A stretch of DNA of 64,000 bases from Stenopsyche tienmushanensis (GCA_008973525.1 WACJ01000120.1:682001-746000), one strand, 5' to 3'; shown: positions 24,391 to 36,202, counted from the stretch's first letter. Numbers and translations: made by a program. The notes: generated by a model not told the origin, from the sequence alone.

Positions 24391-27300
24391 GTCATTCATT
24401 CTTATTACCCGAATATATATCATCCATAGGAAGATCATGCTGTGCAAATTTTTCATGAAATATTTCAACACATGTCATACGAGTTAAATTTAAATTTAAA
24501 AATTATAAATTATATGGAATCAAATCATTTGGACATAAAAAATGGTATTAGAGAAATTTGCTTATGTGTACATTGTAAATTTGAAAACATTAATAGTATA
24601 AAGATTATTATATCTATTTAACGTAAACGATTAACATTTTTAAGTCATGACTTTAAATATAAATTAAGCATAATGTTTCATCTTGGTTATAACTATACGG
24701 TAGTATACATGTTTAATTAGAACTTTGTTTTAGTTTATCAATTATTTGATATATGTTTTATTTTGCAAACTTACTATTTTTATAAATAATTTAATTTCTA
24801 TAAACAATAGGAATGTTTGTAACAATAAGTTATATACGATGCAAAAGTATTCGATCGTTTGAATCGATGGGGAGTTTTTAAAAAACAATGATGCTTTGCA
24901 TATTGATTTGCAAAGGAATATAAATTTTTATAAAAAACGACATGAAAAATAATTTCGATTTTTGAATTTATACTAATGAAAAATTGCAAAATTAAGTTTA
25001 TTGAAATTGTCACCAAAACACATTTAACAGTATTTTCTTACGCGATATCCAAGATGTTAATGGTTTTATCTTTTGTTAAATAAAACGTTCGTTGGCCTCC
25101 TTCATATTTTTGTATTTTGATTACCAATGCATAAAATAGTGATTATTTTTAGTTGTAAAACAGTATTTATTTATTATGCGATGAATATAACCTGAAAAAA
25201 TCATAATTTTTATTAACGCAAGCATCTCAAACCGCAGCAAAGCCGTCAAAAAGCGATAGTTATGTTAAAAAAAGAATTGTATATTTTTTATATGCTTGAA
25301 TTGTTGCAAGTGTGAAAATTTTATGTCTAATGTGAGATTTTATCGAGTCTTTTTTTAATGCATCGTTGTTTTTTATTAAGAATTGAATTTGAGCCTAAAG
25401 GTGTCAATATTTTTAAACACATTTATACATAATCATTTTGGCAAAAGTAAATATATAAATTTGTAATATCGATGTAATTTTCGTTTTCGGTTTCTTTAAT
25501 CGTATCACTAAAAATGTATGTAAAATCTCACAATTATAACAAAATACGTACGTAAAATTGCAAAATTTTGGAATTATTAAAATAAAACAGTTCATTTCAA
25601 ATCCTTTTGCCTGCCAATTGTTTTAAAAAAATTATAAACGAGTTTCAAAATGAAAAATATTAATTTCAAAAGATTTTAACAGCAAATTATTTTTTTGTGA
25701 AATGAATTCAATATCATGTTTTTAAACATTTTGGGATAATAAAACTGTCAAAGATGTGGTATTATTGAAAGTATTTATTTATTTACTTGACTTTAATGTG
25801 ATATTTGTAACATTGTTATCTTTTGTTACAAATTTACAATTATATTCAATTTATTAGCACAAATTTGCAGCGATTTTATGAAGGAATTGTATGTGTGTTT
25901 TTTTATCCTCAAGATTGTCTATTTGTTTCATGTTTTTTGTTGTTGTTGTTGTTAGATTGACCAGTATAATTCACAGTATTGAAATTTTTGGACCATACTA
26001 TTACCGTCTAATGATTTTCAATTCTCGCTTAGCCGTCGTGCTCGACATTTTAAACAGACGTGATAAACCTTAACAAAAATCATTTTTACTCGGTCAAAGT
26101 TGTTTTTCCTGTCAACATTTCACATATCATTTATTAACCCATAGTCTGCAGTATTAAAATTCCGCAATGATCATTCAAAATATTATATTGTACGCACTTA
26201 ATGAGTTATTTTAATTCACAATATTCAGATTTATGACATTGCAACTTTAAATATTTGGCGCAAATATTGTAAAAGTCGCATCCTGGGATTGTCATATTTA
26301 CAAAATAACAAAGTTACGTCATGTCAAATGAAATACTTTTAATTTTGAGAATTGATTAAAATTAAAGACAGTATAAAGACGAAATAAAATTGAATTTGAA
26401 AGTCAAACGTAGTACAGTATATTTAACCTAAAGGAGAATAGGCATCTAATTATAAATTTTAAATGTGCTATTTAAAGAATATAATTTAAAGAATAACTGT
26501 TGCTTGTTTTAAATGGCATCAATTTTCAAATTACTTGTATATGTATATTAATATTGGATATTTAACAGTCTAAATAGTGCTCGTTTCCGTTATAATATCT
26601 ACACATATGTTAATCAATGTGTCTCTGTGTTCTACAAATAAATGTTAACCAATTATTATATGAAGTCAATGCAAATATCTGCTAAAATAAATAGCTATAT
26701 TAAACAGTGTGGTATAAATTTACTAATAAGACAATTTTTTCCAAATAAGTGTGTTTTAGTTTGTCCATTATTAAAAAATATAAAAATGGACATAAAACAT
26801 TTTTTAAGTGTTAAATTGTATGTTTTACATATGTGCGTGCACTTCTACTTTCACTTGAATACATAGAAATTAGAGTTTTATTATGATATCTCTAAAACCA
26901 CACTGTGTTAGTCACATACAATATTTTGTTATGAATCTTTCACCCTCCTTATGTTCAGTACAGTACGAATCTAAATTATAGTATTACGGATGTATCTTAA
27001 TAAAACTTTAATCACTATTAAACATTAAATAAACCATATATACATGTTCGATGTCATCTTGTAATATCTAATATTATTTATATGTATGAAAATATAGCTG
27101 CATATTATAAAAGTATCTCATTTTTGCGGAAGTAGTTTTAGTAAGCTATATCAATTTCCTGATAACATTTTATGTGTTACAATTGTATCTCTGAAATTAT
27201 ATTAGAATCTATTAGCTTGTTAAGTATTTGTGAAATGATGTTTTTGAAATTCCATTGCAGATGCTGAGAAAAATTATGTTCCGTTTTAATGAATTGAAAA

Positions 27301-27942
27301 TAATTGACATTGGAAAACACTGCCGAATTTAATTTCTTTCAGAAAATATAAGAATTTATGGATTAAAAAATTATTTAACAAAATTTATTTTACAAATTCA
27401 GATTTGATTGATAACATTATTTACTTATGTTAAGATGAAATAAATTATCAAAATATGTGTATATTTTAATGTAGCTCTGTATTATATGAGATATGAATAT
27501 AAATAAATTAAGATATATTTGTGGATTTTATTTGAGAATTTTCTTCAACACCCTAAAAAATTATTTATATTCGCTCATTTTCTTTCCTCTAATATCCACA
27601 TTTAATTTTCTGTCTTATTAAGTTTTGTTCTTTTTTTATTTTGCCAATTTTTTGTCATCTAAATACATGAATCTTTCTCACGTATAAAATTTTAAAAAGC
27701 TCTGCTATCATGGCTGTTTCTTTTAGTCGAAGTTGTTGTATATTCTTATAAATGATTTTAAATCGAGTTGCTCAATTCTATCTATTATTACGAAATTAAT
27801 CAACTAATTGTTCTCAAATTCAGCATCGTATTTCAAATAAATTATTTAAAATGGAAGATGAAATAAAATTCGACCGTTTAATATTCATATGATAAATATT
27901 TTTGCAAAGCTGCGAATGTTATTTGATTGTTTTTATTCATAG
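24391..27942. other. AT-rich 3' UTR and intergenic DNA
   Basis: No convincing coding sequence. Several AATAAA hexamers occur (the first clear one is at 25079-25084, followed by a GT-rich stretch), so the transcript probably ends within about 1-2 kb of the tail exon. The remainder is AT-rich with homopolymer runs. Confidence 0.5.
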
Positions 27943-28045
27943 ATAAAATAGCTGCGAAAACACCCTTCAATATATTCACCCAGATGACCCGCGCACAAAC
28001 GAAATTCATAGATTATGCTGCTTTCAATATCAAACAAATGAAAAG
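27943..28045 (+). CDS. Isolated candidate coding exon (hypothetical)
   Basis: Acceptor TTTTTATTCATAG ends at 27942 and donor AAAAG|GTGAAT follows 28045. The 103-bp segment is open in one frame (2 + 33 codons + 2), encoding KIAAKTPFNIFTQMTRAQTK and continuing FIDYAAFNIKQMK. It is amphipathic and basic and unlike the AT-rich translation around it. It ends in phase 2, which matches the start phase of the exon at 35911, so the two may belong to one gene. The joined residues would be continuous, but 7.9 kb of transposons lie between. I do not recognise the family and no starting exon was found. Confidence 0.4.
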
Positions 28046-28369
28046 GTGAATGTATCATACATAAGATATGGATAGTGATATTTATAATTGAAAAGCCTGT
28101 AATTAATTGCAAGTAATAAGCTTAAAAAATCAACAAAGTCTTACACCATTGAGTGATTTGGCAAATGTGACAGCTACATATGTGTACAACCCAATGTTAT
28201 GACATTAGTATTATTTTTGTACTTGAATTTTATTTCATTTTTTTATGCATTATTATTTTATATTAGTGGAATGAATATATTTAAAATAAAAATAAAAATT
28301 CACATGATGCAATAAAATGTTAGGAAACACAGATTCAATACATATATTGTATATTGGGGTGGTGCTACC

Positions 28370-29850
28370 ATAAGTCAATGTTTCAAAAAAATAAAAATTG
28401 TATGGCCACTTAACTATGAATCCGGCTTATTGATTCTGGTATGTTTATTAGTCTATTTTGAAATGAAATAGCATGCAGAAAGACTCGCTACTTCATTACA
28501 GTCAACCATCCTCCCCTTCCCCCCTTTCCAAATTTTTTCCAGTGGGCATGTATTGAGATTGAGCCGTGCCCTGCTCCTCACTTCAAATTCAGTCACTAGC
28601 GAGAGCACGCGCTTTTTGTTTCCTCAATTATACATACTTATTTAAACTTATCATGGCGTCCATAAGCAGTGACGGGAGATTATTAATTAAAAATAAAACT
28701 AATATTTGACATATCGACCAATCAACACCAAATCTGCATCAGTCAAAGTTACCTTCTATTGGTGAAGTATTACGTTTATGTTTTAACTCTACGGCTGTAA
28801 ACACTGGCTTGAGAAATGGAGCTTGTGTTTCTCTGGAGCAGAAAATGGAAAAAGATACGCTTTGCCTAGCTTGTCGCCATCATATAATGGTAATTATATT
28901 AGAAGCTGTAGTGTCAATCGCTGGGTCTGTTTAATGCTCTTGATATCCAATTTTTTAAAAGGTTTAAGATGAACTGGATCATAATTGATCAAAGTGATTA
29001 TAAAACAGTAATTTATGATACCACATCCTCAAAAATCATAGAAAATGTTACTGCAGATAGGATTTCTTTTGCTCAAACACAGCTTCAAGTGTATCAACCT
29101 CGAGATGACTATAAAGTATTACTGAATCTTTTCATCATTTAATTGGGAGGAATTCCTGAAAAAGGAGTTTCATTCAGGAGGTCTGCTGGTCTTCACCGTG
29201 CTAAATGGATGGCTAAAGCTGTGTTACTTAATTTTTTATTTAAACATCAGTTTAAACTGACGAAAAAGGAAATGAAAACAGTGAAAAATATTTGCCTTTT
29301 CACAATCGTAATATATATAAAATACTAGTTTAAAGACCCTATTGGATATTCAGCACAAAGAAACGACTTACAATTATTAAAAGATCTGGTATCCTTTGAA
29401 AATATAAACCAAACAATAGCCAGAGTTGCCTTGAAAAAAAATACCGGGCCATTTATGGTACTTCTCGAAAGAGTTGTCTTGTATTTTTTGACGATGAATT
29501 TTCAGTTAAAAATAAACAAAATATGTTGGATGCACTAAGAATCAAAGATGTAGAAAATCATCCGAAAAGAAAAAGCATTGATGTCGAACACATCACCGAA
29601 AAAAGCATAGAAGACTTTGTGACTAGCAACTCTTTACGATTTTTCCCGATACTAGATATCTCATCACAGTCTTTGAATAAAGATGTTGAAACTTGGAAGG
29701 ATGACTCTGATTTTAAGGCTGCAAATAAAATAGTTCATTGTATGCGGGTAGTGAATGATATTGCTGAGTGTGGTATTGATGACAATCGACAAAGAGCAAA
29801 AGCAATATTTACTTTTGTTAGTGAAAGCTTACAGAAAGAAATATCCTGAT
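28370..29850 (+). pseudogene. Decayed transposon-derived ORF (GACVSLEQK / LACRHHI family)
   Basis: Broken frames spell a protein I have seen in many arthropod and cnidarian genomes as an uncharacterised repetitive gene. The pieces are NGACVSLEQKMEKD followed by LCLACRHHI (28810-28890), GGIPEKGVSFRR then HRAKWMAKAV and KHQFKLTKKE (29143-29290), and a C-terminal half at 29523-29849 with IEDFVTSNSLRFFP and VVNDIAECGIDDNRQRAKA. Stops and frameshifts separate the parts, so it is a pseudogene. The element class is not certain from this window. Confidence 0.6.
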
Positions 29851-30128
29851 ATAAAAAAATCAACGCTTGTATCTCGAATATATATTATTTTAATATTAAA
29901 AGGGTATCCTTATTTGTAATCTAAACATTGATTTTACAAATAAATGTTTTATATTGACACATCTCCATTGGGAAGGGTATTTTTACCGTTTACGCAGACT
30001 GATTGTTGTTACCTTTTGTGAGGTATTTTTACCTCTTGTTGGTTGACTATTTTTGATTTATTATATGAATATAATAAGAGAAGAAAGGAAAACCATTATT
30101 TTTACAGTATAGTTCAGCGATCGGCAGT

Positions 30129-30430
30129 GTGATTCGCAAGAAAATTCTGGTGGTCCGCGGAGAAATCTGGCATTATTGTAATTTTTCAAATATTGAAAAT
30201 CAGATAATTAAAATAGTGAAAAACTCATTGTTTTATTCAATTCAACTTGACAAATCTATTCAATTCAATATTACAAACAAAGCACTCTTACTCAGTTTTG
30301 TCGGAGTTGAGTATAAAGAACTATTTTGTTGACTTGATTTGCCAGGTAGAACAACCAGCTCAGTGATTTTTGAAGCACTTAATAGTTATTTCCTAAATAA
30401 CGAATTTCAACATATAAAATTTAACACAAA
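30129..30430 (+). pseudogene. hAT transposase fragment (ZBED5/SCAND3-like middle region)
   Basis: The reading IIKIVKNSLFYSIQLDKS followed by a conserved-looking VGVEYKELFC, then after a stop LPGRTTSSVIFEALNSYFL, matches the RNase-H-like region of ZBED5-type hAT transposases (family pattern: SPFFAIQLDES..). Only this middle part remains. The decayed hAT copy at 57.35-58.86 kb lacks this region and has the flanking ones. Confidence 0.55.
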
Positions 30431-31090
30431 TCCCAGTTAGAGATCCGGTAAGTTTATGAGCCCAAAAAGGTTGTCGACAATTAGTAGTTTATATTGATAC
30501 ACAGTGGAGTAAAAAACATCTATAATACATTTTTCATTCTATTAATTTAATTTAAATGCTTAGGATAAAAAATTCGAGCTCAAATCTGATGAAAACCATA
30601 TTCAATATTGTACAATGTATCAGTAAAACAACTAATACCATTGACAACGTTTATTGAGAATCCCTAATAATAAATAGATATCAAAAATTAAATCAGATAA
30701 TAGAACCGTAAAGGATAATCTAAAATTAGGAAGAGAATATTAATCACAAAAATTGGAGCATGTTTTTACAAATAAAATTCTTCGTTATCTCGAAAAATAA
30801 TGTATTCTTTGCTGTGTGATAATTAAAGATAAAAGAAAAGATTAGCTTACAACATTTTAATCCTTAAGCCAAAGTTATCACCTAGAAATGTTCATTCTCA
30901 TATTTAGTAGGACACAAACAAAATAATATATTATGAACTTTGCCATTTTGCTTTAGTAGAAGGTAATATAATTTCAACTATGGGAAGGTTTAGTAAATGT
31001 CAAAAATATCATCGAAGCACTTACCAATTTATTGCATTTACACTTTTGTTGGTACACTTAATTTCCTATTCAGTCGATTATACTAATTGA
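30430..31090. other. No recognisable feature
   Basis: AT-rich, no open frame or repeat structure that I can support. Confidence 0.4.
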
Positions 31091-31165
31091 ACATGGAATG
31101 GCATTAAGACCATAGTCCTGCAGTGGATTGCTTTTGGTTATTATATGATGTTGATGACATATACA
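31090..31165 (+). mobile_element. LINE 3' tail remnant
   Basis: AAGACCATAGTCCTGCAGTG followed by GATTGCTTTTGG and an ATGATGTTGATGA run is a diverged copy of the tails at 32130-32210 and 56525-56610. The shared CCATAGTNCTGCAGTGGA core and ATGATG ending are typical of insect non-LTR element 3' ends. Confidence 0.5.
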
Positions 31166-31513
31166 ATAAAACGTTAAAATTATGTTTTTCAAGGGACTGA
31201 AAAAAATTATGTAGAAGAAATATAATGTATTTTTTAAAGTACAATTTCTATAGGTGCAGTAGGATAAATCGACTTAAACGTCACGAAAAGTAAAACTCCA
31301 AGTGGCAGTCGATCGGAAAGAGAAGAATAACCTGTTGTAGACTCTGCGTGTCGCTGAAAATTTCATTGATTTTCTTGAAAAGGCCTCCTTTTGGAATTGA
31401 ACTTAAACCAATAACCATCAAAACAAGATCGTTTAATAAATTATACTATTATATACTTCGAATTAAATGATAATTATTATAGTTTTAATCAATTATATAT
31501 TTGTCGTCTACGT

Positions 31514-32382
31514 CAGTGTTCTCCAATCTTTTTACACCTGTAGAAAAAATGATTTATTTTGGTGAATCAATAATACTGAAATATAAATGGTTATTTATAT
31601 ACATAACTATATGGAGCATGATGAACCTTGCCGGTCCGGAGCTAAGAAGCTATAGGAACGGAACAAGGACAAAAAAAAAACACTAAATATATGGCCTTGA
31701 GGAGAGGCATATGAAGAACTTCACTTTGCAACGTTAACAGCATTGTCTTTCGTTTACTTCTAAATCGTTTTGAAATTGCCGAACTGAGAGGGTCGACCTG
31801 AAATAGGAAAGCACTCAGTCTCGAATTCGCTCGGGTAAGTTGCACGTGGACGGGGAGACACCCTTAGTTGGTGTAGGAGCGAATCCGAGATGCACTTAAG
31901 CGTCACGTATGTCGTCACCTTAACCCGACAACACCCTAGCGAGGAAAAGAAGGACTGCACTCCAGAAAGCCCTTTCCAGTAGAATCAAAAAGGTCGTCTA
32001 GAGTAGTTTTTCACTGTCTTCAGAAGAAAACTACTGTCTTTACAAACCCTACATACTCTCACATTCCCTATCGGAGGGTATGTGGGAGTATGAGGAAGTG
32101 AATGTATGATACAGACAAGATGAATGTAACCCCTTCCTGTGAATGAATATTGAAGAGGCCCATAGTTCTGCAGTGGACTGTTTTTGGCTGCACTATTATG
32201 ATGATGATATACTATAGCTAACAGATGTGTCTAAAACTATAACAGTCTGATACATTAAAATTTAACAAAAATAATGAATATTTTCAACAAATTAATGTGA
32301 AACCTGTTGCATCTTTATATTAGATATTATTGGCTGCAGTGCTGTCTCTGATAGACAAAGTGCTGCCAGTTGGGGAACAATG
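31514..32382. mobile_element. hAT-like non-autonomous element carrying a nested LINE tail
   Basis: Left end CAGTGTTCTCCAATC and right end AGTTGGGGAACAATG are imperfect inverted repeats with a hAT-style CAGNG start. The flanks GTCTACGT and GTCTAATG match at 5-6 of 8 positions, a decayed 8-bp target duplication. The interior 32090-32210 holds a LINE 3' tail, suggesting a nested insertion, and 31780-31980 is GC-richer and may be part of the same LINE. Confidence 0.4.
32095..32215 (+). mobile_element. LINE 3' tail
   Basis: AACCCCTTCCTGTGAATGAA, then GAGGCCCATAGTTCTGCAGT and an ATGATGATGATA end. A nearly identical tail lies at 56525-56610. The ATG microsatellite terminus is typical of RTE/CR1-like LINE 3' ends. 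Confidence 0.7.
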
Positions 32383-32583
32383 GTCTAATGTGATAGCTCT
32401 AAAAGAATAGACATTTTCTGGAAAGTAATTTCTATAAAATGTAATAGTAATTTCTAAGTAACGTCGATGTCGCCAGCAAAGGCTAGATGCACTGCATTAT
32501 CCTTCCATGGATCTGCGTGTCCTGATCTGCCAGCCTCCGAAAAAATAAAAAACTTAAATTTTGTCTGAAGCTACCGATTTTTT

Positions 32584-32990
32584 TCAAGCATTGTTGCATT
32601 TTTGCATTCCAACACATCTGCCATGCACTCCCCTTTTATAAATTTGGCGGGAGCGCTTTGGTGTGGTACTACCTTTGATGTTATATACAATGCAACTACG
32701 CAACTTTGTACCAGATAGCTTTTCCAAGTTGAATTTGGAGCTTGTTGTGCAAGACGTGAAATATTTTGTTTGCATGATCAACTGCATAAGAAAATTTAGC
32801 ACAAGGATCGTAGTTTGGATGACCAGATGGAGCAAGAGTGCTGTTATCAATCATATGGAAAAAAATGAGAATTAATTGAAAATGATCTCGAGGGAACATT
32901 TTTGAAAACCGTGGAATTGGTCTAGAATACTGTGACCAATATGAATAAATTGTCGGGTCTCTTGTTAATGCTCATCTCCAAAATTTCCAT
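32584..32990 (-). pseudogene. piggyBac-like transposase fragment
   Basis: On the minus strand the frame reads FHMIDNSTLAPSGHPNYDPC followed by AKFSYAVDHANKIFHVL, matching the family pattern F..VDNST..PRGHP.YDPC.K..P.VDH.N..F of piggyBac-derived (PGBD-like) transposases, just before the catalytic region. Stops follow. No TTAA-bounded ends were located, so this is an isolated fragment. Confidence 0.6.
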
Positions 32991-33012
32991 TAAAAGACTG
33001 TATCCTCCTGAC

Positions 33013-34006
33013 TAGGGAATCCAATCCCGGACAGTTTTAGGTAATTAAGAATCCCGGGATTAGAAAACGTAATCCCGAAAATCCCGGGATTGAAATTTTT
33101 ATCTAGCAGAAATCGTACACCTCACCAACACGATGAAGGCTACTAAATCGAGACATTCCCGACGAAATCTGGACGCTAGGAAACAGTGGCGTAATTACTA
33201 ATTGGCGAACTTAGGCGACGCATAGGAGCAGTGACTGTCTAATCTATGTATACATATATAGCGTACATGTATGTTTTTCAAATTGTTATAGTGACCTTTC
33301 CCTACCGGTGATGTATTTACTACACCTCGACTCTAATAGTGGGAATATCGATATGAAATATAATAGATACGGGGTTCAGAATTTTTGTATTCCTCCGTAA
33401 TATAATTACAAATCACATCAAAGTATTATAGTATATAAGTATTCATCTGCAGCGACGGAAATAAATAATTTGTCGGGAAATCGGGAATTTTGCGAGTTTT
33501 AGTCCGTGTCTCAGCAGAAAAGAATTTTATCAGTCAAATTAATGGTGTTATACGAAAATGAAGGCTTACGCGGTCATCAATTCGAACTAGCATTTAAATA
33601 TCTGATGACGATACCTCCAACGAGTGTGGAAGCTGAGCGTGCCCTTTCAGCAGCAAGTTGTCTGACTTCCAAAATCAGATCCAGACTAAATGACGAAACA
33701 CTAATGTTTAATGTTAATGTTACATCGGGCATATTTTCAAAATAATATTTGAATTTTTTAGTGTTTTATTTATCTATTTTTGAATTGTATTTTTATCTTT
33801 TCTTAAATAAATAAAATCCTTTGGCCTTCAAGTGATTTTTTATATTGAACAAATGGACTTATTAGTAATTTTTGATCAAATTCATCAAGGTAATTTCTTA
33901 AAATATTGAAAATCCCAGTCCCGGGATCCCGGAACTGGTCCCGGGATTGTCTAATGAAATCCCAAAATCCCGAGATCGAAATTTTGGCTCGGGATTGGAT
34001 TCCCTA
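33013..34006. mobile_element. hAT element with intact ends, non-autonomous
   Basis: Inverted ends TAGGGAATCCAATCCCG and CGGGATTGGATTCCCTA are perfect over 17 bases, and both flanks carry the identical 8-bp duplication CTCCTGAC (33005-33012 and 34007-34014), diagnostic of hAT insertion. Subterminal sequence repeats the ATCCCGGGATT motif many times, a likely transposase-binding array. The perfect duplication implies a fairly recent insertion. Only the C-terminal transposase domain survives inside. Confidence 0.9.
33506..33745 (+). CDS. hAT C-terminal dimerisation domain remnant
   Basis: A 79-residue frame ends in PPTSVEAERALSAASCLTSK and SRLNDETL, the conserved hAT dimerisation motif (family: P.TS...ER.FS.A..+ ..+RSRL..E...). 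The N-terminal BED finger and catalytic core are absent, so it cannot transpose alone. It lies wholly within the hAT element at 33013-34006. Confidence 0.8.
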   Translation: MSQQKRILSVKLMVLYENEGLRGHQFELAFKYLMTIPPTSVEAERALSAASCLTSKIRSRLNDETLMFNVNVTSGIFSK

Positions 34007-34212
34007 CTCCTGACTAAATTCTTCACAATTTGACACAGCTTGAATGTGTTTGTAAACTCTCGATGTTCTAAAAATCACGGGAAAAAATATTTAAAAAAGA
34101 TTAGAATAAATTTTGAAGTTCAATATGATGTTGACCTTTGATAAACCACAAAAGACAGCGCTTAGCTCGCAACAATCCTCCCTGAACGGCTGCTAAAGAC
34201 AGACTGACGCAA

Positions 34213-34230
34213 TCGTCGCTATAGCGACGA
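34213..34230. repeat. Perfect 18-bp palindrome
   Basis: TCGTCGCTATAGCGACGA, perfectly self-complementary. Half of it (CGTCGCTATA) recurs at about 34257. No element ends were matched to it. Confidence 0.6.
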
Positions 34231-34486
34231 GTCGCAATTTTACGATAGTAGGTAATCGTCGCTATATCGACTATTAGGACTCATACCCGCATAAAAATAG
34301 AAAAAGTGATAATTTTTCTACAATTTAGAAGCATTTTGATAAAATCCTTATTAGGAAATACCCACATAGCAGATGCTAGAAAGTCGATGACTACAACTTC
34401 CCGTCTAGCAATTGTAAATTCAAATAATAATACTGTTTCACTTGGATCGGAAAATAATTTTAAGAAAAAAATCCTGTCTCGATAAA

Positions 34487-34735
34487 TTATAGAAGAAAGT
34501 GTAACGTGATCCAACCCCAGAGACCGAACATCTGGGCCCAGTTAACTTCGTCGCACCGGCTCTGCATTTTTCTCTCGCAGCTCTCAGCAGCAGCAACCTC
34601 TCTGTTAAGCGACGGTATCCTCAGCTCGAGCATTCGATGACCCACGATTGCCCCATCACACTTGTAACGTCGGCGAGAAGGACTCCAGAACACGGTGGTG
34701 GTTGAGAAGAAAGACGGATGGATTTGAAAGACGAG
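34487..34735. other. GC-rich block of unknown origin
   Basis: Markedly more GC-rich than its surroundings, open in several frames including 68 codons on the minus strand. No motif recognised. It may be a fragment of a transposon or an exon. Confidence 0.3.
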
Positions 34736-34806
34736 ATCTTCTTAGAACATATTTATTCGATTCACTTTATATTGGCTGCGGTTACACGGAGTAATCAAGT
34801 CGCGTC

Positions 34807-34917
34807 GATGAATTTGGGCTATCAATCTGTACAATCATGTGATGTGCGCAAGAAGCTCTCTCCGCTTCTGTCTCTCTGGTATTCGATCGCAAATACGCGG
34901 TTGTACCACTCAAAGGG
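34807..34917 (+). repeat. Dispersed repeat A, copy 2 (partial)
   Basis: AATTTGGGCTATCAATCTGT, then ACAATCATGTGATG and AAGAAGCTCTCTCCGCTTCT correspond to the right half of the family at 4008-4250 and to the reverse complement of 60095-60290. Confidence 0.6.
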
Positions 34918-35166
34918 ATAAGGATGAGACTCAAGTTCGAGAACCTTACAAAAGCTTTACAAATTACGTTTAACTGTAATTAGGCATTCTCGCTTGTTAA
35001 GATATTCCAAAATAATACTCCAAAATGGCAAAAAAAAAGTCACCGAAAGAAGTGTAGTCGAAAATCAGGACTGCATATTGGAGACTGCATTCAGAGATAC
35101 CAATGAACAATATAAAGTATAATTTTTAAATAAAAACATTTGATTGAAACACATTATTGTCTAAAC

Positions 35167-35458
35167 CAGCAGTTCTTAAACTTATGTCATCTGCGGACCC
35201 CTTCTTGAGCAAAATTTATTTCGCGGACCCCCTCATTTTTTTTGGGCGGACCCTATCCCAATCCTTTTAGCTTAATTTTTCAAACAAACAAACATTTCTT
35301 GATCAAAATAAATCTTCTTACAATGTTTCCTGTGAATAATTCCACGAAATATCTTGTTCGAGTATAGATAAATGTTTTTTTATATTTTCGCGGACTATAC
35401 TTCCGGCAATAGCTTCACGGACCTCCAGGAATCGGCGGGCCCTGTTTAAGAACCGCTG
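35167..35458. mobile_element. hAT-type MITE
   Basis: Ends CAGCAGTTCTTAAAC and GTTTAAGAACCGCTG are inverted repeats with one mismatch and the CAGNGGTTCTTAA consensus of hAT MITEs. Flanks GTCTAAAC and GTCTAAAA are an 8-bp duplication with one mismatch. The 292-bp interior has no coding capacity but repeats CGGACC blocks. Confidence 0.8.
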
Positions 35459-35910
35459 GTCTAAAAATACAACTGATGTCAAAAATTAATTGATAATTCT
35501 TCTTTATTCTTCATAATTTTGCATACTATGTATCGCCGCTCTTTCAATGGAAATTAATTCCGATCATTAAGACATCCATGTCCAAATTTAATACGTCCGC
35601 AAAGGGTTGACAGGATTCTGCGCTCCGCATTCTTGTATTAGTCAGTAGGGGAGAGTGCGAGCAACAGGGCGGTTGCGAACAATCACGTTTTTATTATCGA
35701 TCGAAAAAAGGTAACACCACCGTATATAATTAGTTGTAATAATTAACAAATTGAATATAAAGGATTTTCCATATCAAGTAATATTATTTAAGCGTAATAA
35801 AATATGTCATTAATGCCGTTATTATGGAAGCATATGGTGCTCCGAATAGTGAAAAAACACGAATTTATTCTGAGTTTTCTTCGACTAACAACTGCATTTA
35901 TGCATTTCAG

Positions 35911-36021
35911 TGAAGATTGCACAACTGCGCTGCTTTCGTCAATTGCATCGGTCTGCATTTGTAGTTGGCTGGTCGCCATTACGTGGAAGCATATTTCAGA
36001 GGAGCTCTTCTCGTCTCAAAG
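35911..36021 (+). CDS. Unknown membrane protein, exon with transmembrane segment (copy 1)
   Basis: Acceptor TTTATGCATTTCAG ends at 35910 and donor CAAAG|GTATTA follows 36021. The 111-bp exon reads in one frame (1 + 36 codons + 2) with a hydrophobic helix LLSSIASVCICSWLVAI followed by TWKHISEELFSSQ. The same frame is open upstream to an ATG at 35804, so the first coding part could also be 5' of the acceptor. In copy 2 that upstream frame is broken by a +1 change in an A run, so the acceptor-based start is preferred. It joins the next exon in phase 2. If the intron is retained, the frame stays open for 53 more codons. Family not recognised. Confidence 0.45.
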
Positions 36022-36202
36022 GTATTATAATATCCAACATTTCACAGCACTTACATATGCTAAAGCAAATGAGTGCTTGTTTATACATCAAATTCACATA
36101 ATATTTAAAAATGCAAATTTAATATTAGGTGGCTTGTCGTTATACGTTTTCGTATTGTACGTTTATTATTTAAATGAAGACTAATAAGCATTCGTTTTAC
36201 AG

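Noticed and set aside
35804..36184. 126-codon frame through the intron of duplication copy 1 as the main gene product
   Set aside because: Its upstream part is broken in copy 2 and good splice sites bracket 36022-36202, so the spliced form is preferred. Intron retention is only noted as possible.
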